Assembly (NCBI GenBank): GCA_910583615.1
Contig: CAJTXP010000044.1
Coordinates: forward strand, 1 to 31,742
Source of the DNA: an uncultured Lachnospiraceae bacterium
GTDB taxonomy: Bacteria > Bacillota > Clostridia > Lachnospirales > Lachnospiraceae
Direction of reading: 5' to 3'
Length of the DNA: 31,742 bases
The position numbers and the translations under genes were made by a program. The first letter of the stretch is position 1, and the number at the start of each line of letters is the position of its first letter. The notes under the pieces are model-generated. The model searched no databases. It was not told the origin of the DNA and saw only the letters and a list, made by a program, of their open reading frames with translations. Below, one piece after another: positions 22,398 to 31,605 of the stretch.

Positions 22398-22465
22398 GGC
22401 AGGAAAACCGTTCTGCCGAGAATCAACGCAAAATAAGCAGAATGAAAGAAAGGAAAGAAATCTCT

Positions 22466-24019
22466 ATGAATCTCACATGGAACAAAGGATACGAAGATTA
22501 CACGGATACAGAACACTGGCTTCCCCGCCTCCAGTATCTGCTGGAATTACAGACACAGCTCACTCCGGACCGTGCCGCCTGTATGGAGAATGAGGAACTT
22601 TTGAACAAAATAGAAGAAACCGAGGAGCTTCTGCGCTTTTACTGCAGTTCCAATGATCCGGACAGCCTGGAGAACCTGCTGCCAAAGCAGAGCGCAATGC
22701 TGAATCTGTGCACGGAACGTTGTCTGAACGATACACGGATCTGGTACCTGCACATGGAATATAACCGCTTAAACGCAATGCTCCTTCAGACCAGAAACGA
22801 TCTTTCAAAGGCGGCGGAATATTATAAGCAGGCTCTCATCTGTTCACGAAACTGCTTTTCCCTGCTGCAGGCAGAAAACTCTTTCACCCTGGACCAGCTG
22901 GCCTATACCGGATGGGCATGTATCGAGATTCATAAAGAAGCATCCCATCTCTTTGATGCTGTCCACGACGGACGGCAGGCCTATGCTGTACTGTCAGACG
23001 CAGTTCCCATGCTGATCTGGACCGAACCCTTCCTGCAAGACACGCCAGGCATCCAGGACCAGGCGGGAGACCTGTATGCCTCAATTGCCGGAACCGCATA
23101 CCTGAACCAGGATCCTGAAAAAGGCAGAGACTGTTTTCAGCGTTCCATAAAACTGTATCATGAGATGGGGACCCGATATGATGCCGACTTCTATCACGCC
23201 CGCAGGATCTGGAATCAGAGCGCCTATGGCATGCAGGCTTACCTGACCGAGGGGAACCCGCAGCCGATGACAGAGTGTAAAGACGCCGCCAACCGGTTTT
23301 TATCAGAGCGCGATTCAGAACCCCGTGACCGCGGAATCGTGCTTGGGGCTCTTGGAATCATACTGATGCAGGAAAGCGCCGCCTGCCAGCAGAATGAACG
23401 CCTGTCGGAGGCAGTCGCCCTGTCCGGATCCGGTCTTTCCAGTCTGCAGCAGGCATTGGAACTGCTGGAAGACGATTACAGGGGAAAAACCGGCTATTAT
23501 TATCTGACTGTCCATGCAATCGCTGCAAAGGTATTCGGCAGTTATGTGGGCGGACTTGATTTTGCGGGGGTACAGCTTTATTACAATGGAAACAAAAACA
23601 AAGCTCTACAATCTTTCCAAAAAGCGCTGTCCATGCTGGATCACAAAGAAAACTATGGAATGGCAGAAAGCGCAGAGCTTCTCCTCCGTGGAGAAATTAT
23701 GGAATATCTGGCGCTTCTGGCCATTGACAACGAACAGGCGGAACAGGTCGTGCACTGGGGCAGCCAGTCGGCCGATCTTGCAGAAAAAGCCGCCCAAAAA
23801 TCCGGAAATCCGGCTGCATGGGAGATCGTCATCCTCAGTTCTGCCCTGGTTTCTGAGATTTCTCTGCTACTGAAAAATAAAAAACAGGCGGGTATCTACG
23901 CAGAAAAAGGACTCCTTGCCTGTGACTGTCTTGCACAGATTCTACCATCCAGTCCAAGACTCGAGATGCGCAGAGCATTGACTGCCTACAAGAAAAAAGC
24001 GTCCCGGAGATTTTTTTGA
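22466..24019 (+). CDS. TPR-like helical repeat protein
   Basis: I take ATG 22466 (AAGGAAAG upstream) rather than ATG 22442, which has no RBS. The roughly 517-residue protein is helical throughout with several TPR-like pairs: NDLSKAAEYYKQALICSR, YLNQDPEKGRDCFQRSIKLY, and NGNKNKALQSFQKALSMLD. No catalytic motif, signal peptide or membrane segment is seen. It may scaffold the enzymes, bind the peptide, or act as a sensor subunit. The gene is 68 bases after idi and is probably the last of the main operon. Confidence 0.72.
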   Translation: MNLTWNKGYEDYTDTEHWLPRLQYLLELQTQLTPDRAACMENEELLNKIEETEELLRFYCSSNDPDSLENLLPKQSAMLNLCTERCLNDTRIWYLHMEYNRLNAMLLQTRNDLSKAAEYYKQALICSRNCFSLLQAENSFTLDQLAYTGWACIEIHKEASHLFDAVHDGRQAYAVLSDAVPMLIWTEPFLQDTPGIQDQAGDLYASIAGTAYLNQDPEKGRDCFQRSIKLYHEMGTRYDADFYHARRIWNQSAYGMQAYLTEGNPQPMTECKDAANRFLSERDSEPRDRGIVLGALGIILMQESAACQQNERLSEAVALSGSGLSSLQQALELLEDDYRGKTGYYYLTVHAIAAKVFGSYVGGLDFAGVQLYYNGNKNKALQSFQKALSMLDHKENYGMAESAELLLRGEIMEYLALLAIDNEQAEQVVHWGSQSADLAEKAAQKSGNPAAWEIVILSSALVSEISLLLKNKKQAGIYAEKGLLACDCLAQILPSSPRLEMRRALTAYKKKASRRFF

Positions 24020-24293
24020 ATCAGGAGATGTTACAGAATTCATTCCTGCCTGTGTGCTCAGCAATGCTGCGTAAAGCGACAAGTACACGGGCAGCTTCTT
24101 TTTCCATGCTTTTATTGCAGTGCACAGGCCTCATTCCCGGAAATATCTTCTTTGACATGAATGGTGCAAAGTTTGGAATGCCGCATGGATTTTATATTCC
24201 GAATATGATATAATCCTGTTCACCGGAGAAGCAGGTCATCAATAAAAACATTCCTGTCATAAAATCCATGCATGGCCCAGGAAAGGAAACCAT
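24020..24293. other. 274-bp intergenic region
   Basis: No convincing gene is seen. A 65-codon plus-strand frame begins with an overlapping TTG but has no RBS and atypical content. A short minus-strand frame of about 28 codons (MEKEAARVLVALRSIAE) may be the tail of a lost gene. The right half holds the promoter of the following gene. Confidence 0.5.
24206..24214 (+). promoter_or_regulatory. Extended -10 promoter upstream of the HEAT-like gene
   Basis: TGATATAAT fits the extended -10 consensus TGnTATAAT. No good -35 is present at the usual spacing, as is common for extended -10 promoters. It lies about 80 bases before the ATG at 24294, so that gene probably has its own transcript. Confidence 0.55.
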
Positions 24294-25538
24294 ATGATCT
24301 TTGAAACCCTGTTCAGAAGAAAAAAGAAAACCTCCCCATGGCATGACCTCCTGACCGAATGGATCGAAAAAATGGAAACGGGGGATCTGTCGGCACTCCG
24401 GATCGTATACGCCGCCTTTGCCTCCAGGGATCCCGGACTTATCCGGCGGGCCGGATCTGCGCTTCAGACGCAGCTCGCTCCTCTGACGCAGACGCAGCTT
24501 CTACGGCTCTGCGAACGTTTCCGGACATTTACATCCCTGAAGTGGAACATTGACTGGGCGGACATAGATCTGAAACAGATCAAAAAAGAACTTGCGGAAG
24601 AAGCATACCGGTATGTCCTGATTCTGGGATCCTTTCATCCCAACGGATACTTCCGGGAAACATGCATCCGGGAGATGGCGGATCTGAAAGGCACGCTTTT
24701 CTGGCTGTTTCCCCAGGTCAACGACTGGGTCCTCCCGGTCCGCTCAGCCGCTTTCATGCTGCTGGAAACACGGCTGTCAGACTGTGACGGAGACGAGCTT
24801 ATCGCCTGTCTTCCGGCATTCGAGCGGCTGCAGAACTGCAGACGGCGAACTGAAAAGCAGATACAGATCCTGAGAGAACGTCTGGAGACGAAGCTTGCCC
24901 GGATTCTGAAAACAACAAAGCCCGGGAAAATTCTCTGCCTGGAACCTGCCATACGTGCCTCCCTGTATCGCACTGCAACGCAGACCGGCCTTTTTGATTT
25001 TTCTGAAATGGAAGTTTATCTGGAACTTGAAAAAATGACCTGCCTGAAGCGAATTCTGATCCGGAAGATTTTTACCCATCCGGACTGCGGGATCGTAAAA
25101 TGTACCCTTCTGGCGCTTGGATCCCTGGAGGATTTTACAGACGAGGCGCTTCTGTGGCGCTATGTGCTGGAGGAACGCGCCGACCTGTCCAAAGCGGCAT
25201 ACCTGTCCATCTGTAAGAGAGACTTTTATCCGGGTGCGGCACGAATTTATAACGCTCTTCTGAAACTCCGGGTAGAGCATCACAGGCGGTATCTTCTGAA
25301 ACTGCTTCTCCGGGAACCTTCCTGGAACCGCCTGCCGTATCTTCTGCTTTTGTACCGGCCGGATCTTCCCGCACACGAGAAAGAGCGGATCCTGTCCGGC
25401 ATACGCATCCGTTCCACGTACCGGAAAGTCTCCGAACCGCTGCGCAACCAGATCCTTCAGGCTCTGGAACAGAAGAAAGACAGCCTTCCTTCAGGAACCG
25501 CAGAAAGCATCCTGCATGATATGCGGGTTATCAGATAA
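24294..25538 (+). CDS. Unknown helical protein, HEAT-repeat-like
   Basis: This is a 414-residue protein with an AAAGGAAACC RBS. It is helical with a repeating pattern such as YFRETCIREMADLKGTLFW and PVRSAAFMLLETRL in the middle and CTLLALGSLEDFTDEALL plus KLLLREPSWNRLPYLLLL later, typical of HEAT or armadillo-like folds. It is rich in Arg and Leu and has no signal peptide or catalytic motif. It follows the TPR-like gene after a 274-base gap and has its own promoter. A link to the radical SAM operon is suggested only by orientation and position. Confidence 0.65.
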   Translation: MIFETLFRRKKKTSPWHDLLTEWIEKMETGDLSALRIVYAAFASRDPGLIRRAGSALQTQLAPLTQTQLLRLCERFRTFTSLKWNIDWADIDLKQIKKELAEEAYRYVLILGSFHPNGYFRETCIREMADLKGTLFWLFPQVNDWVLPVRSAAFMLLETRLSDCDGDELIACLPAFERLQNCRRRTEKQIQILRERLETKLARILKTTKPGKILCLEPAIRASLYRTATQTGLFDFSEMEVYLELEKMTCLKRILIRKIFTHPDCGIVKCTLLALGSLEDFTDEALLWRYVLEERADLSKAAYLSICKRDFYPGAARIYNALLKLRVEHHRRYLLKLLLREPSWNRLPYLLLLYRPDLPAHEKERILSGIRIRSTYRKVSEPLRNQILQALEQKKDSLPSGTAESILHDMRVIR

Positions 25539-25719
25539 CCCCTCATGCCCCATGCTTCCTGGCACCACCATGAATGAAACATCACAGGCGAAAGCTATTG
25601 ATATTTGAAGGCGACCTGTTTTAAGATATACTGGATGTAAAGGTAAGGATCGACAGCATTTTGATCCTGCTGCGTTTACGGCGGCTGTTCTGTTCGGAAA
25701 TGCGTAAAAGACGGAAGGG

Positions 25720-26523
25720 TCAGTATTCTTCCGCCGGCCGCCATCCCCCGGACAAAATGGCCTGGAAAAGCTCCTCCACCGTGTCCGTCTCATGCTTCGC
25801 CAGCGCCTGAATCTCTTCTTTTGCGCTCCGGACTGCCACCGGAAAGCCCGAAAGCTTCAGCATCTCCCGGTCATTGTCATTGTCTCCAATGGCCATGCAC
25901 TCCTCCGGAGCAATATGAAGCTGCGTGAGAATCTGTGACAATGCCGAAGCCTTGTTTACATGGAGCGGCATCATATCCAGCCAGTCATTGCCGCCGGTCA
26001 CCACGGTGCAGCGGCTGCTAAAACGCTCCTGCCAGTATGCTTCATCCCGAATTCCGCCTTTTTCATAGACAGAAATTTTCATATATTCTTCTTCTGTTGC
26101 AAGGATATCCGTAACCAGTGTCACGTCATTTTTCACCACATCCTTCATATGATGATAAAACTGCATATCTTTGGGCTGAATATAACATTCCATCACTCCG
26201 GACACCAGGGCCTCCGCTCCTTCTGTCTGCTGAATGGCCTGAATCAGTTTCCGGCCCAGCTCCCGGTCCATCCGCTCCCTGTGCAACTGCCTGCCCTGAT
26301 AAAAGCTGACGCATCCATTTTCGCACAAATACCCGATCTGATCCCGGACAGGCCAAAACAGACGCTGCAGATTTGTATACTGCCGCCCGCTGGCAGCAAA
26401 AAAGAGGATGCCGCGATTAAGAAGCTCCCGGATCAGATCACAGGTGTCCCCTCTCAGCGACTGTGCTCCGTTTAAAAGCAATGTGCCGTCCAGATCACAG
26501 GCGATCAGTCTCAGTTTCGACAT
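25720..26523 (-). CDS. Cof-type HAD phosphatase
   Basis: This 267-residue HAD hydrolase shows motif I ACDLDGTLL near the N-terminus, motif II FFAASGRQY, and the C-terminal motif AIGDNDNDREML of Cof-type enzymes. Cap subclass IIB is expected between them. Such enzymes hydrolyse sugar phosphates or phosphorylated cofactors. The RBS AGGAG precedes the ATG at 26523. It lies downstream of the transporter gene on the same strand with an 80-base gap and may share its transcript. It is likely chromosomal backbone. The 25539-25719 gap beside it, between convergent genes, shows no gene and no clear terminator. Confidence 0.92.
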   Translation of the reverse strand: MSKLRLIACDLDGTLLLNGAQSLRGDTCDLIRELLNRGILFFAASGRQYTNLQRLFWPVRDQIGYLCENGCVSFYQGRQLHRERMDRELGRKLIQAIQQTEGAEALVSGVMECYIQPKDMQFYHHMKDVVKNDVTLVTDILATEEEYMKISVYEKGGIRDEAYWQERFSSRCTVVTGGNDWLDMMPLHVNKASALSQILTQLHIAPEECMAIGDNDNDREMLKLSGFPVAVRSAKEEIQALAKHETDTVEELFQAILSGGWRPAEEY

Positions 26524-26602
26524 ATAACCGTACTCCTTCTTTTCCTGATCTTCTGATCAATTCTATAGCTTCAGAAAACCCATTTCTGCGGATTCTCCCA
26601 TA

Positions 26603-27997
26603 TTAAATCGAAATCCAGCCCAGTACGCTGGCAATGGAACTGAAAAGAATGATCACGATACAAACCGGAGCCATGTATTTCATGAAAAAGCAGTACATTC
26701 TTTTCCTTTTGAACTCCGAAGACTGCTCAACCTCCTTTATGATCCGGTCAAGCCCGGCCACGCGGGTGACCAGAAGGCAGGTCGCCAGAGCGGCCACCGG
26801 CATCATCAGAGAATTGGTCAGGAAGTCAAAAAAGTCAAGAATCGACATTCCAAGCAGCGTGACGAAATCCCATACGCCGAAGCCCAGCGCGGAAGCAGCG
26901 CCGAATAAAAGGATGATGGCGCCCATCAAGACTGTCGATCTGCGCCGGCTCCACCCAAACTGGTCTTCAAATGTGGATACGCCGGATTCCGCCAGGGAGA
27001 TGGCGCTGGTCAGCGCCGCCAGCAGAACCAGCAGGAAGAACATGATGCCTGCCGCCGTCCCGAAGCCCATGCTCGCAAACACTTTCGGAATCGTAATGAA
27101 CATGAGGGACGGCCCCGCCTGCAATGTATTTGGATCACCGCCGGAAAAAGCAAAAACCGCAGGGATAACCATAAGGCCGGCCAGCATGGCAATGGCCGTA
27201 TCGAACACCTCCACCTGTTTTGTGGAGCTTTCGATATCCACCTCTTTTTTCATATAAGAACCGTAGGTATACAGAATTCCCATGGCGATGGACAGGGAAT
27301 AAAACATCTGTCCCATGGCCGCGACCACGGTCATCCAGGAAAAATGCTGGAAATTCGGCACCAGAAAATATTTCACACCTTCCCAGGCGCCCGGCCTGGT
27401 CATGGAATAAAGCGCGACAAACACGGCCAGCAGTACCAGAAGCGGCATCATTACTTTGGATACGCGCTCCACTCCCTGCTTCACGCCCGCGAAAAGCACC
27501 GCTGCCACCGCCAGGCTGAACAGAAGAAACCACAGCACACTGGACGTATCCGCAATAAACTCCGGAAAGTACGCTTCCTCCGCCAGTGCGGCAGTACTCC
27601 CCCGCAGATACTCAAACAGATATTTCGTCACCCAGCCGCCGATCACGCTGTAATAGGGCACGATCAGCATGGGAATCACCGCGTTGATCCAGCCGCCGAA
27701 CCGAAAAAGCCCGCCGTTTCCAAAAGTCCCGAACGCGCCCACCGGACTCCTTCTGGTCATGCGTCCCAGCGCCGTCTCAGACACAATCAGCGCATAGCCG
27801 AATGTCAGCATCAAAATCAGATAGACCAGCAGAAAGATCCCTCCGCCGTACTTTGCCGCCAGATAGGGAAACCGCCAGATATTTCCAAGCCCCACAGCCG
27901 ATCCGGCAACTGCCAGAACATACCCGAGCCTTCCGGAAAAACTGCTGCGCCCTTTTCCTCCCTGCGGCATATCTCCCGCACTATCATCTCTTTTCAT
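26603..27997 (-). CDS. Sodium-dependent transporter, NSS/SNF family
   Basis: This 464-residue membrane protein opens with the family signature VAGSAVGLGNIWRFPYLAAKYGGG, which forms TM1 with the sodium and substrate sites. RMTRRSPVGAF follows TM2, and a FAFSGGDPNTLQAGPSLMF block occurs in the middle. About eleven or twelve hydrophobic segments are readable. NSS transporters import amino acids or related amines with sodium. A good AAAGGAGGGC RBS and an upstream promoter are present. The gene is well preserved, appears unrelated to the peptide cluster, and marks the return to backbone sequence. Confidence 0.95.
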   Translation of the reverse strand: MKRDDSAGDMPQGGKGRSSFSGRLGYVLAVAGSAVGLGNIWRFPYLAAKYGGGIFLLVYLILMLTFGYALIVSETALGRMTRRSPVGAFGTFGNGGLFRFGGWINAVIPMLIVPYYSVIGGWVTKYLFEYLRGSTAALAEEAYFPEFIADTSSVLWFLLFSLAVAAVLFAGVKQGVERVSKVMMPLLVLLAVFVALYSMTRPGAWEGVKYFLVPNFQHFSWMTVVAAMGQMFYSLSIAMGILYTYGSYMKKEVDIESSTKQVEVFDTAIAMLAGLMVIPAVFAFSGGDPNTLQAGPSLMFITIPKVFASMGFGTAAGIMFFLLVLLAALTSAISLAESGVSTFEDQFGWSRRRSTVLMGAIILLFGAASALGFGVWDFVTLLGMSILDFFDFLTNSLMMPVAALATCLLVTRVAGLDRIIKEVEQSSEFKRKRMYCFFMKYMAPVCIVIILFSSIASVLGWISI

Positions 27998-28037
27998 AGG
28001 TTATAGCCCTCCTTTGTATATTCCCCTGTATTGTCCC

Positions 28038-28065
28038 ATTATACCATCTTTCCGTATAAAGTCTA
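28038..28065 (-). promoter_or_regulatory. Promoter of the NSS transporter gene
   Basis: On the minus strand a TAGACT -35 (28060-28065), 16-base spacer and perfect TATAAT -10 (28038-28043) preceded by TGG form an extended -10 promoter about 40 bases upstream of the ATG. Confidence 0.65.
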
Positions 28066-28084
28066 TCTTTATTTGGCATGATTC

Positions 28085-28171
28085 GAAAACAGAGCAGAGT
28101 TCGCCATTGGCCAGCAGTCCAAAAAGCATACGTATCAGTTTGCGGGAATACAACGCGAGTGCCCGTTTATC
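28085..28171 (-). pseudogene. IS110-like transposase C-terminal remnant
   Basis: A minus-strand frame reads DKRALALYSRKLIRMLFGLL, resembling the closing helix of IS110/IS116 transposases (KRALVxxARKLVR pattern). It is only about 30 codons, with a stop just upstream, and it fades into the transporter promoter region. This is a tentative remnant call. Confidence 0.35.
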
Positions 28172-28306
28172 TCATGTAGGGGACATTACAATTAGAAAGT
28201 GACAAGCAGTGTACAATGTGCTAAGCAGCGCAGAGATCATCTCATCAATAAATGCCACCGCGCCATTTAAAACTGCTGCAATCAGCAACGTAAGGATTAC
28301 TTCCAA
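28172..28306 (-). CDS. Small hydrophobic ORF (44 aa)
   Basis: The TTG start at 28306 follows an almost ideal AAGGAGGTGAGTG RBS. The peptide reads MEVILTLLIAAVLNGAVAF, then IDEMISALLSTL and a hydrophobic end, and could be a small membrane protein. It resembles openings of small conjugation-module membrane genes, and the sequence after LLS may have been replaced by the IS110-like fragment, which would make it a truncated gene. No family is recognised. Confidence 0.35.
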   Translation of the reverse strand: MEVILTLLIAAVLNGAVAFIDEMISALLSTLYTACHFLIVMSPT

Positions 28307-28363
28307 TCACTCACCTCCTTCGTCCGGCATAATGAAATCCTGCCGGGTATTTTCTCTGTCTGT

Positions 28364-28777
28364 TTACGGGACTGTCTGTTCCGGCTCTTCCGCATCTGCT
28401 TCCATGGGACAGTCGTCCTCCGAATGGGAGTAAGCCTCCAGCACACTGTCCCTGATCTTCCTATGCAGTTCCGAAAGTAATCGGAAAGCAGATATCCCGG
28501 TATTCTCCGGTACGAATTTCCCGGCTGGGCATCCCAGCGTAAGCATGGTAAATCCCTTCTGATATTTATGCTCTACATGGTCATATACCCGTGCGAAGAA
28601 TTCCACCACTTTACTGCGGTTACGTTTAACTACAGAATCATCCAGAACCAGCACTTTTACCCGTTCCGGTCTGGTAAGGGAGCTGAAAGCGCCGGTTACT
28701 TTTGCAGACAGAAGCAAAAGGAATCCTGTCCAGTTGAAGGACGTGTCATTTAAAAAGCGGTAATAAGGTAAGCGCAT
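28364..28777 (-). pseudogene. IS4-like transposase fragment joined to unrelated tail
   Basis: From about 28767 down to 28532 the frame reads YYRFLNDTSFNWTGFLLLL, VLVLDDSVVKRNRSKVVEFFARVYDHVEHKYQKG and MLTLG, typical of the DDE-domain start of IS4-group transposases (with the catalytic Asp in LDDS). The N-terminus is missing: an IS66 terminal sequence begins at 28768. After MLTLG the homology stops and an unrelated tail (KFVPENTGISAFRLLSELHRK) runs to the stop. It is therefore truncated on both sides and cannot encode an active transposase. Confidence 0.75.
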
Positions 28778-28905
28778 AAATACTGGGCGTCTTGAATAGC
28801 TCTAAATAGTGAGCCATAATAGTAGACCAAGAGTAGATTTTTACTGCTCTATCTTTCAGCTAATAAACCAACTGCTGGATGTTTACTACATTATGGAGGT
28901 GCTAT

Positions 28906-29328
28906 ATGACCCAATCCAGAGCCCTGCGCCGTTCTCAGGAGGAATGGCTTCAATTGATTATGGAATGCCGCAACAGCGGAATGACTGACCGTACCTGGTG
29001 TGAACAGCACGGAATCTTAGTCAGTTTATTTTATAATGCAGTAAAGAGACTTCGTAAAAAAGCCTGTGACATTCCTTATGTTTCCAATAAAAAGCCCTAT
29101 GCGTTGGATCTGACAGCCCAAAAACAGGAGGCGGTTCAGATTGACCTATATCCGGAAACTGTTTTGAACCAGACAGTACCTGCACCACAGGCTACGTCTG
29201 TACCGCACATTGACAATTCACATACAATTGAACTTATAATGGATGACGTATCCCTCAAGGTCAGCAATTCGGCGGATCCTGTTTTACTGCAGCAGATCAT
29301 CCGGATGCTGCATCCGGTTCTATGTTAG
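28906..29328 (+). CDS. tnpA: IS66 TnpA-like protein (Orf1)
   Basis: I choose ATG 28906, with TGGAGGTGC just upstream. The 140-residue protein has SQEEWLQLIMECRNSGMTD and WCEQHGILVSLFYNAVKRLRKK, the helix-turn-helix of IS66 accessory protein TnpA, and ends IRMLHPVLC. It is required for IS66 transposition with TnpB and TnpC. The stop overlaps the tnpB start. It appears intact. Confidence 0.87.
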   Translation: MTQSRALRRSQEEWLQLIMECRNSGMTDRTWCEQHGILVSLFYNAVKRLRKKACDIPYVSNKKPYALDLTAQKQEAVQIDLYPETVLNQTVPAPQATSVPHIDNSHTIELIMDDVSLKVSNSADPVLLQQIIRMLHPVLC

Positions 29329-29675
29329 CCGATATTTCCGGTGTCGATGCCATTTATATCGTGACCGGCTATACGGATATGAGAAAGTCCATTGACGGAT
29401 TATGCGCCATCATCCAGGAGCAGTTTCCGGAGAGGGAAAACGCAAATGCACTTTATCTGTTCTGCGGCAGAAAATGTGACAGGATCAAAGCCATCCTGAA
29501 GGAACCGGACGGTATCGTCATGATCTATAAAAGGCTGACAGCCCAGGGCCGGTACCGATGGCCCAGGGACAGAGCTGAAGTCAGGGACCTGTCCTGGAGG
29601 GAGTTCGACTGGCTCATGTCCGGCATTGACATTGACCAGCCTAAAGCAATAAAAATACCTTCCGTCTGTGGCTGA
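29322..29675 (+). CDS. tnpB: IS66 TnpB protein (Orf2)
   Basis: This 117-residue protein starts MLADISGVDAIYIVTGYTDMRKSIDG and has LYLFCGRKCDRIKAI, KEPDGIVMIYKRL and WPRDRAEVRDLSWREFDWLMSGI, which are highly conserved in IS66 Orf2 proteins. It overlaps tnpA by a few bases, as in intact IS66 elements. It is a small helper of unknown mechanism, probably intact. Confidence 0.93.
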   Translation: MLADISGVDAIYIVTGYTDMRKSIDGLCAIIQEQFPERENANALYLFCGRKCDRIKAILKEPDGIVMIYKRLTAQGRYRWPRDRAEVRDLSWREFDWLMSGIDIDQPKAIKIPSVCG

Positions 29676-29781
29676 AAAGTGCATATGAGAACTGCCATTT
29701 TTCCTTTATTTTCGTCACTTTTTCGGTTTCCTTTGCCTGTAAAAGCCGCCTGTTCTCTGGTATAATAAATTCAGAAAAGAG

Positions 29782-30800
29782 ATGAAAACAGTGGCACAGA
29801 ATGCAAAGGACATCCAGCTGCGGGAGCTTAAGGAGCTGCTCAGCGAACTGCGCAAGACCAGTCAGCTTCTCCTGAAAACCCTTGAAGAGACCCAAAAGGA
29901 AAAAGCCGTACTCCGGCAGGAGCGTGACAACTTCAAGGAACAGGTCGATTACCTGCCAAAGAAGCTCTTCGGTTCTTCCAGTGAAAAAGGTGCCTGTGAG
30001 ATACCGGGGCAGATGAACCTGTTCAATGAAGCAGAATCAGAGATGGATCCATCTGCCGGAGAAGGTGATGTACTTGCAGCCACTGAACAGCCGGAACAGG
30101 CCAGGCCGGGATCCAAAGCAAAGAAGAAACGTTCCACGAATGAAGAACGTTTTAAAGGCATCCCTGTAAAAAAGGTGTATCTGGAACCATCTGCCAGGGA
30201 ACGTATCTGCAGGGAATGTGGTGCTGAGATGAAAAAAACAGGAACTGAATTCGTACGCCGTGAACTGGAGATTATCCCGGCACGTGCCAGAGTGATCGAA
30301 TACTACAGCGTGAACTATGGATGCAGAAACTGCCGTCAGAATGCAGCACTGCCAAACATTGTCAAAGGCAGGGATGGGAAAGCGCATGTGATGTATGGTA
30401 TGGCATCAGCTTCCACAGTTGCCTGGGTTGTTTACCAGAAGTACTGTAACGGTATGCCTCTTTACCGGACAGAGCAGGATCTTGGCCGGCTTGGGGCAAA
30501 GGTCAGCCGGGCTACGCTTGCAAACTGGGTGATCAAAAATGGAGAAGCCTTTTTTACGCCCATGTATGATTTTTTCCACCGAAAACTCCTGGACAGGGAC
30601 TTTGCAATGGCAGACGAAACTCCGGTTCAGGTACTGCACGAACCAGGACGGCGTGCCGAGACAAAATCTTATATATGGCTGTTTCGGAGCGGGGAAGACG
30701 GCGGGCTTCCGATCATCTTATATAAATACTCGGAAACACGTGCCGGGGATACGGCAGAGGATTTTTTGGATGCGGCCCATGGTGCCGCCCTTCATAGCAT
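29782..30800 (+). pseudogene. tnpC: IS66 TnpC transposase, truncated
   Basis: The frame has the IS66 transposase N-terminus with a coiled coil (residues 5-60), PKKLFGSSSEKG and the zinc-finger-like CRECGAEMKKTGTEFVRRE. Next come NYGCRNC, the core YQKYCNGMPLYRTEQDLGRLG, ANWVIKNGE, and the first catalytic Asp in FAMADETPVQVL, and it reaches YSETRAGDTAEDFL. Beyond about 30770 the homology ends. The expected DGYSGY block and the remaining catalytic residues are missing, although the frame stays open to 31029. The missing part was replaced by the recombinase gene on the other strand, so the element is inactive here. Confidence 0.88.
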
Positions 30801-30811
30801 ATCCCTGCGGC

Positions 30812-31538
30812 CTGCATGCATTTCCCGGAAGGGGTCTGTGTATCCACACAGGAAAGGAGCTGCTGTATCTCCTCTTTGGAATAATAGGAAAGCAGCTTGC
30901 TGCGGGGGATCCCTGCGGATCAGGGGGAACATCTGTCTTCCCGAAAAAGGGACATACCGTTTCTCAAACATCCAGTCATATGCCTCCCGGAGGTTGGTCC
31001 TGGTGACACGCAGGGTCGCAGGCGCATAGCTGGCCAGCGAAGCGATGTATTCATGGACCGTATCGTGCCTGATCTGGGAAAGTTCTGTGATACCAGATTT
31101 TTCAAGATATTCAAGATACTTTGTAAATGACCAGATCTTACGCTCCCGGGTCTTGCGTCCGATGGGCATACAGTTGACATGGTCAACAAACTCCCGGTAG
31201 ACCGCCTCATAAATCAGCGGGATCTGCGTAGTGGAGCCTCTCTGGTGGGTCTTCTTGTAGCTGCCGAACTCATGGAATTCGAACAGAATAAGGAGCGGAC
31301 GCCGCAGGACGGTCTGGAACCGGGAGGTCGTATTGTAATAGTCGAACCCAAAACTCTCGCGCACGAACTCTACCGCCACAGGAACGGTAATAACTTCAAT
31401 CCCCTGCCTGGTGCAGTAACGGCCAAAATGTTCAAGGATCCATGTGGTATCATCGAGCCTGGCTTGGCTGTACCCGTCTGAGCGCATCTTTTCGATAAGT
31501 GCTGATGTCACAGCGGGTAAATCTTTTGTTTTCATCAT
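30812..31538 (-). pseudogene. Tyrosine recombinase, N-terminal part, frameshifted
   Basis: The ATG at 31538 opens a frame with a SAM-like core-binding domain (LIEKMRSDGYSQARLD near the start and REAYDWMFEKRY later). The frame breaks at a run of five Gs (30904-30908 on the plus strand). After a one-base shift the text RSKLLSYYSKEEIQQLLSCVD continues as the start of the catalytic domain and then stops near 30812, at the IS66 tnpC junction. The catalytic Arg, His and Tyr are all missing. The type resembles recombinases found as adjacent sets in Lachnospiraceae. Confidence 0.75.
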
Positions 31539-31605
31539 GAAAATCTCCTTAAGTTTATTTACAACGGATAAGTGATATCAGTTGCCTCTTGAAGGTATCA
31601 TGATT

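Larger units (their letters stand above)
28768..30800 (+). mobile_element. IS66-family element, interrupted
   Basis: The left end begins GTAAGCGCATAAATACTGG at 28768, matching the GTAA-type tips of IS66 elements. It carries the three expected genes tnpA, tnpB and tnpC in order. It is inserted in an IS4-like transposase gene. The right end is not seen, because tnpC loses homology around 30770-30810, where a tyrosine recombinase gene on the opposite strand takes over. Confidence 0.8.

Noticed and set aside
24016..24213. 65-codon frame after the TPR-like gene, considered as a second precursor
   Set aside because: TTG start overlaps the previous stop without an RBS. It has no leader/core pattern, and its end coincides with a promoter-like TATAAT.
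28209..28433. 74-codon plus-strand frame in the transposon remnants
   Set aside because: Antisense to the small hydrophobic ORF and transposase fragment, no RBS, Ser-rich shadow text.
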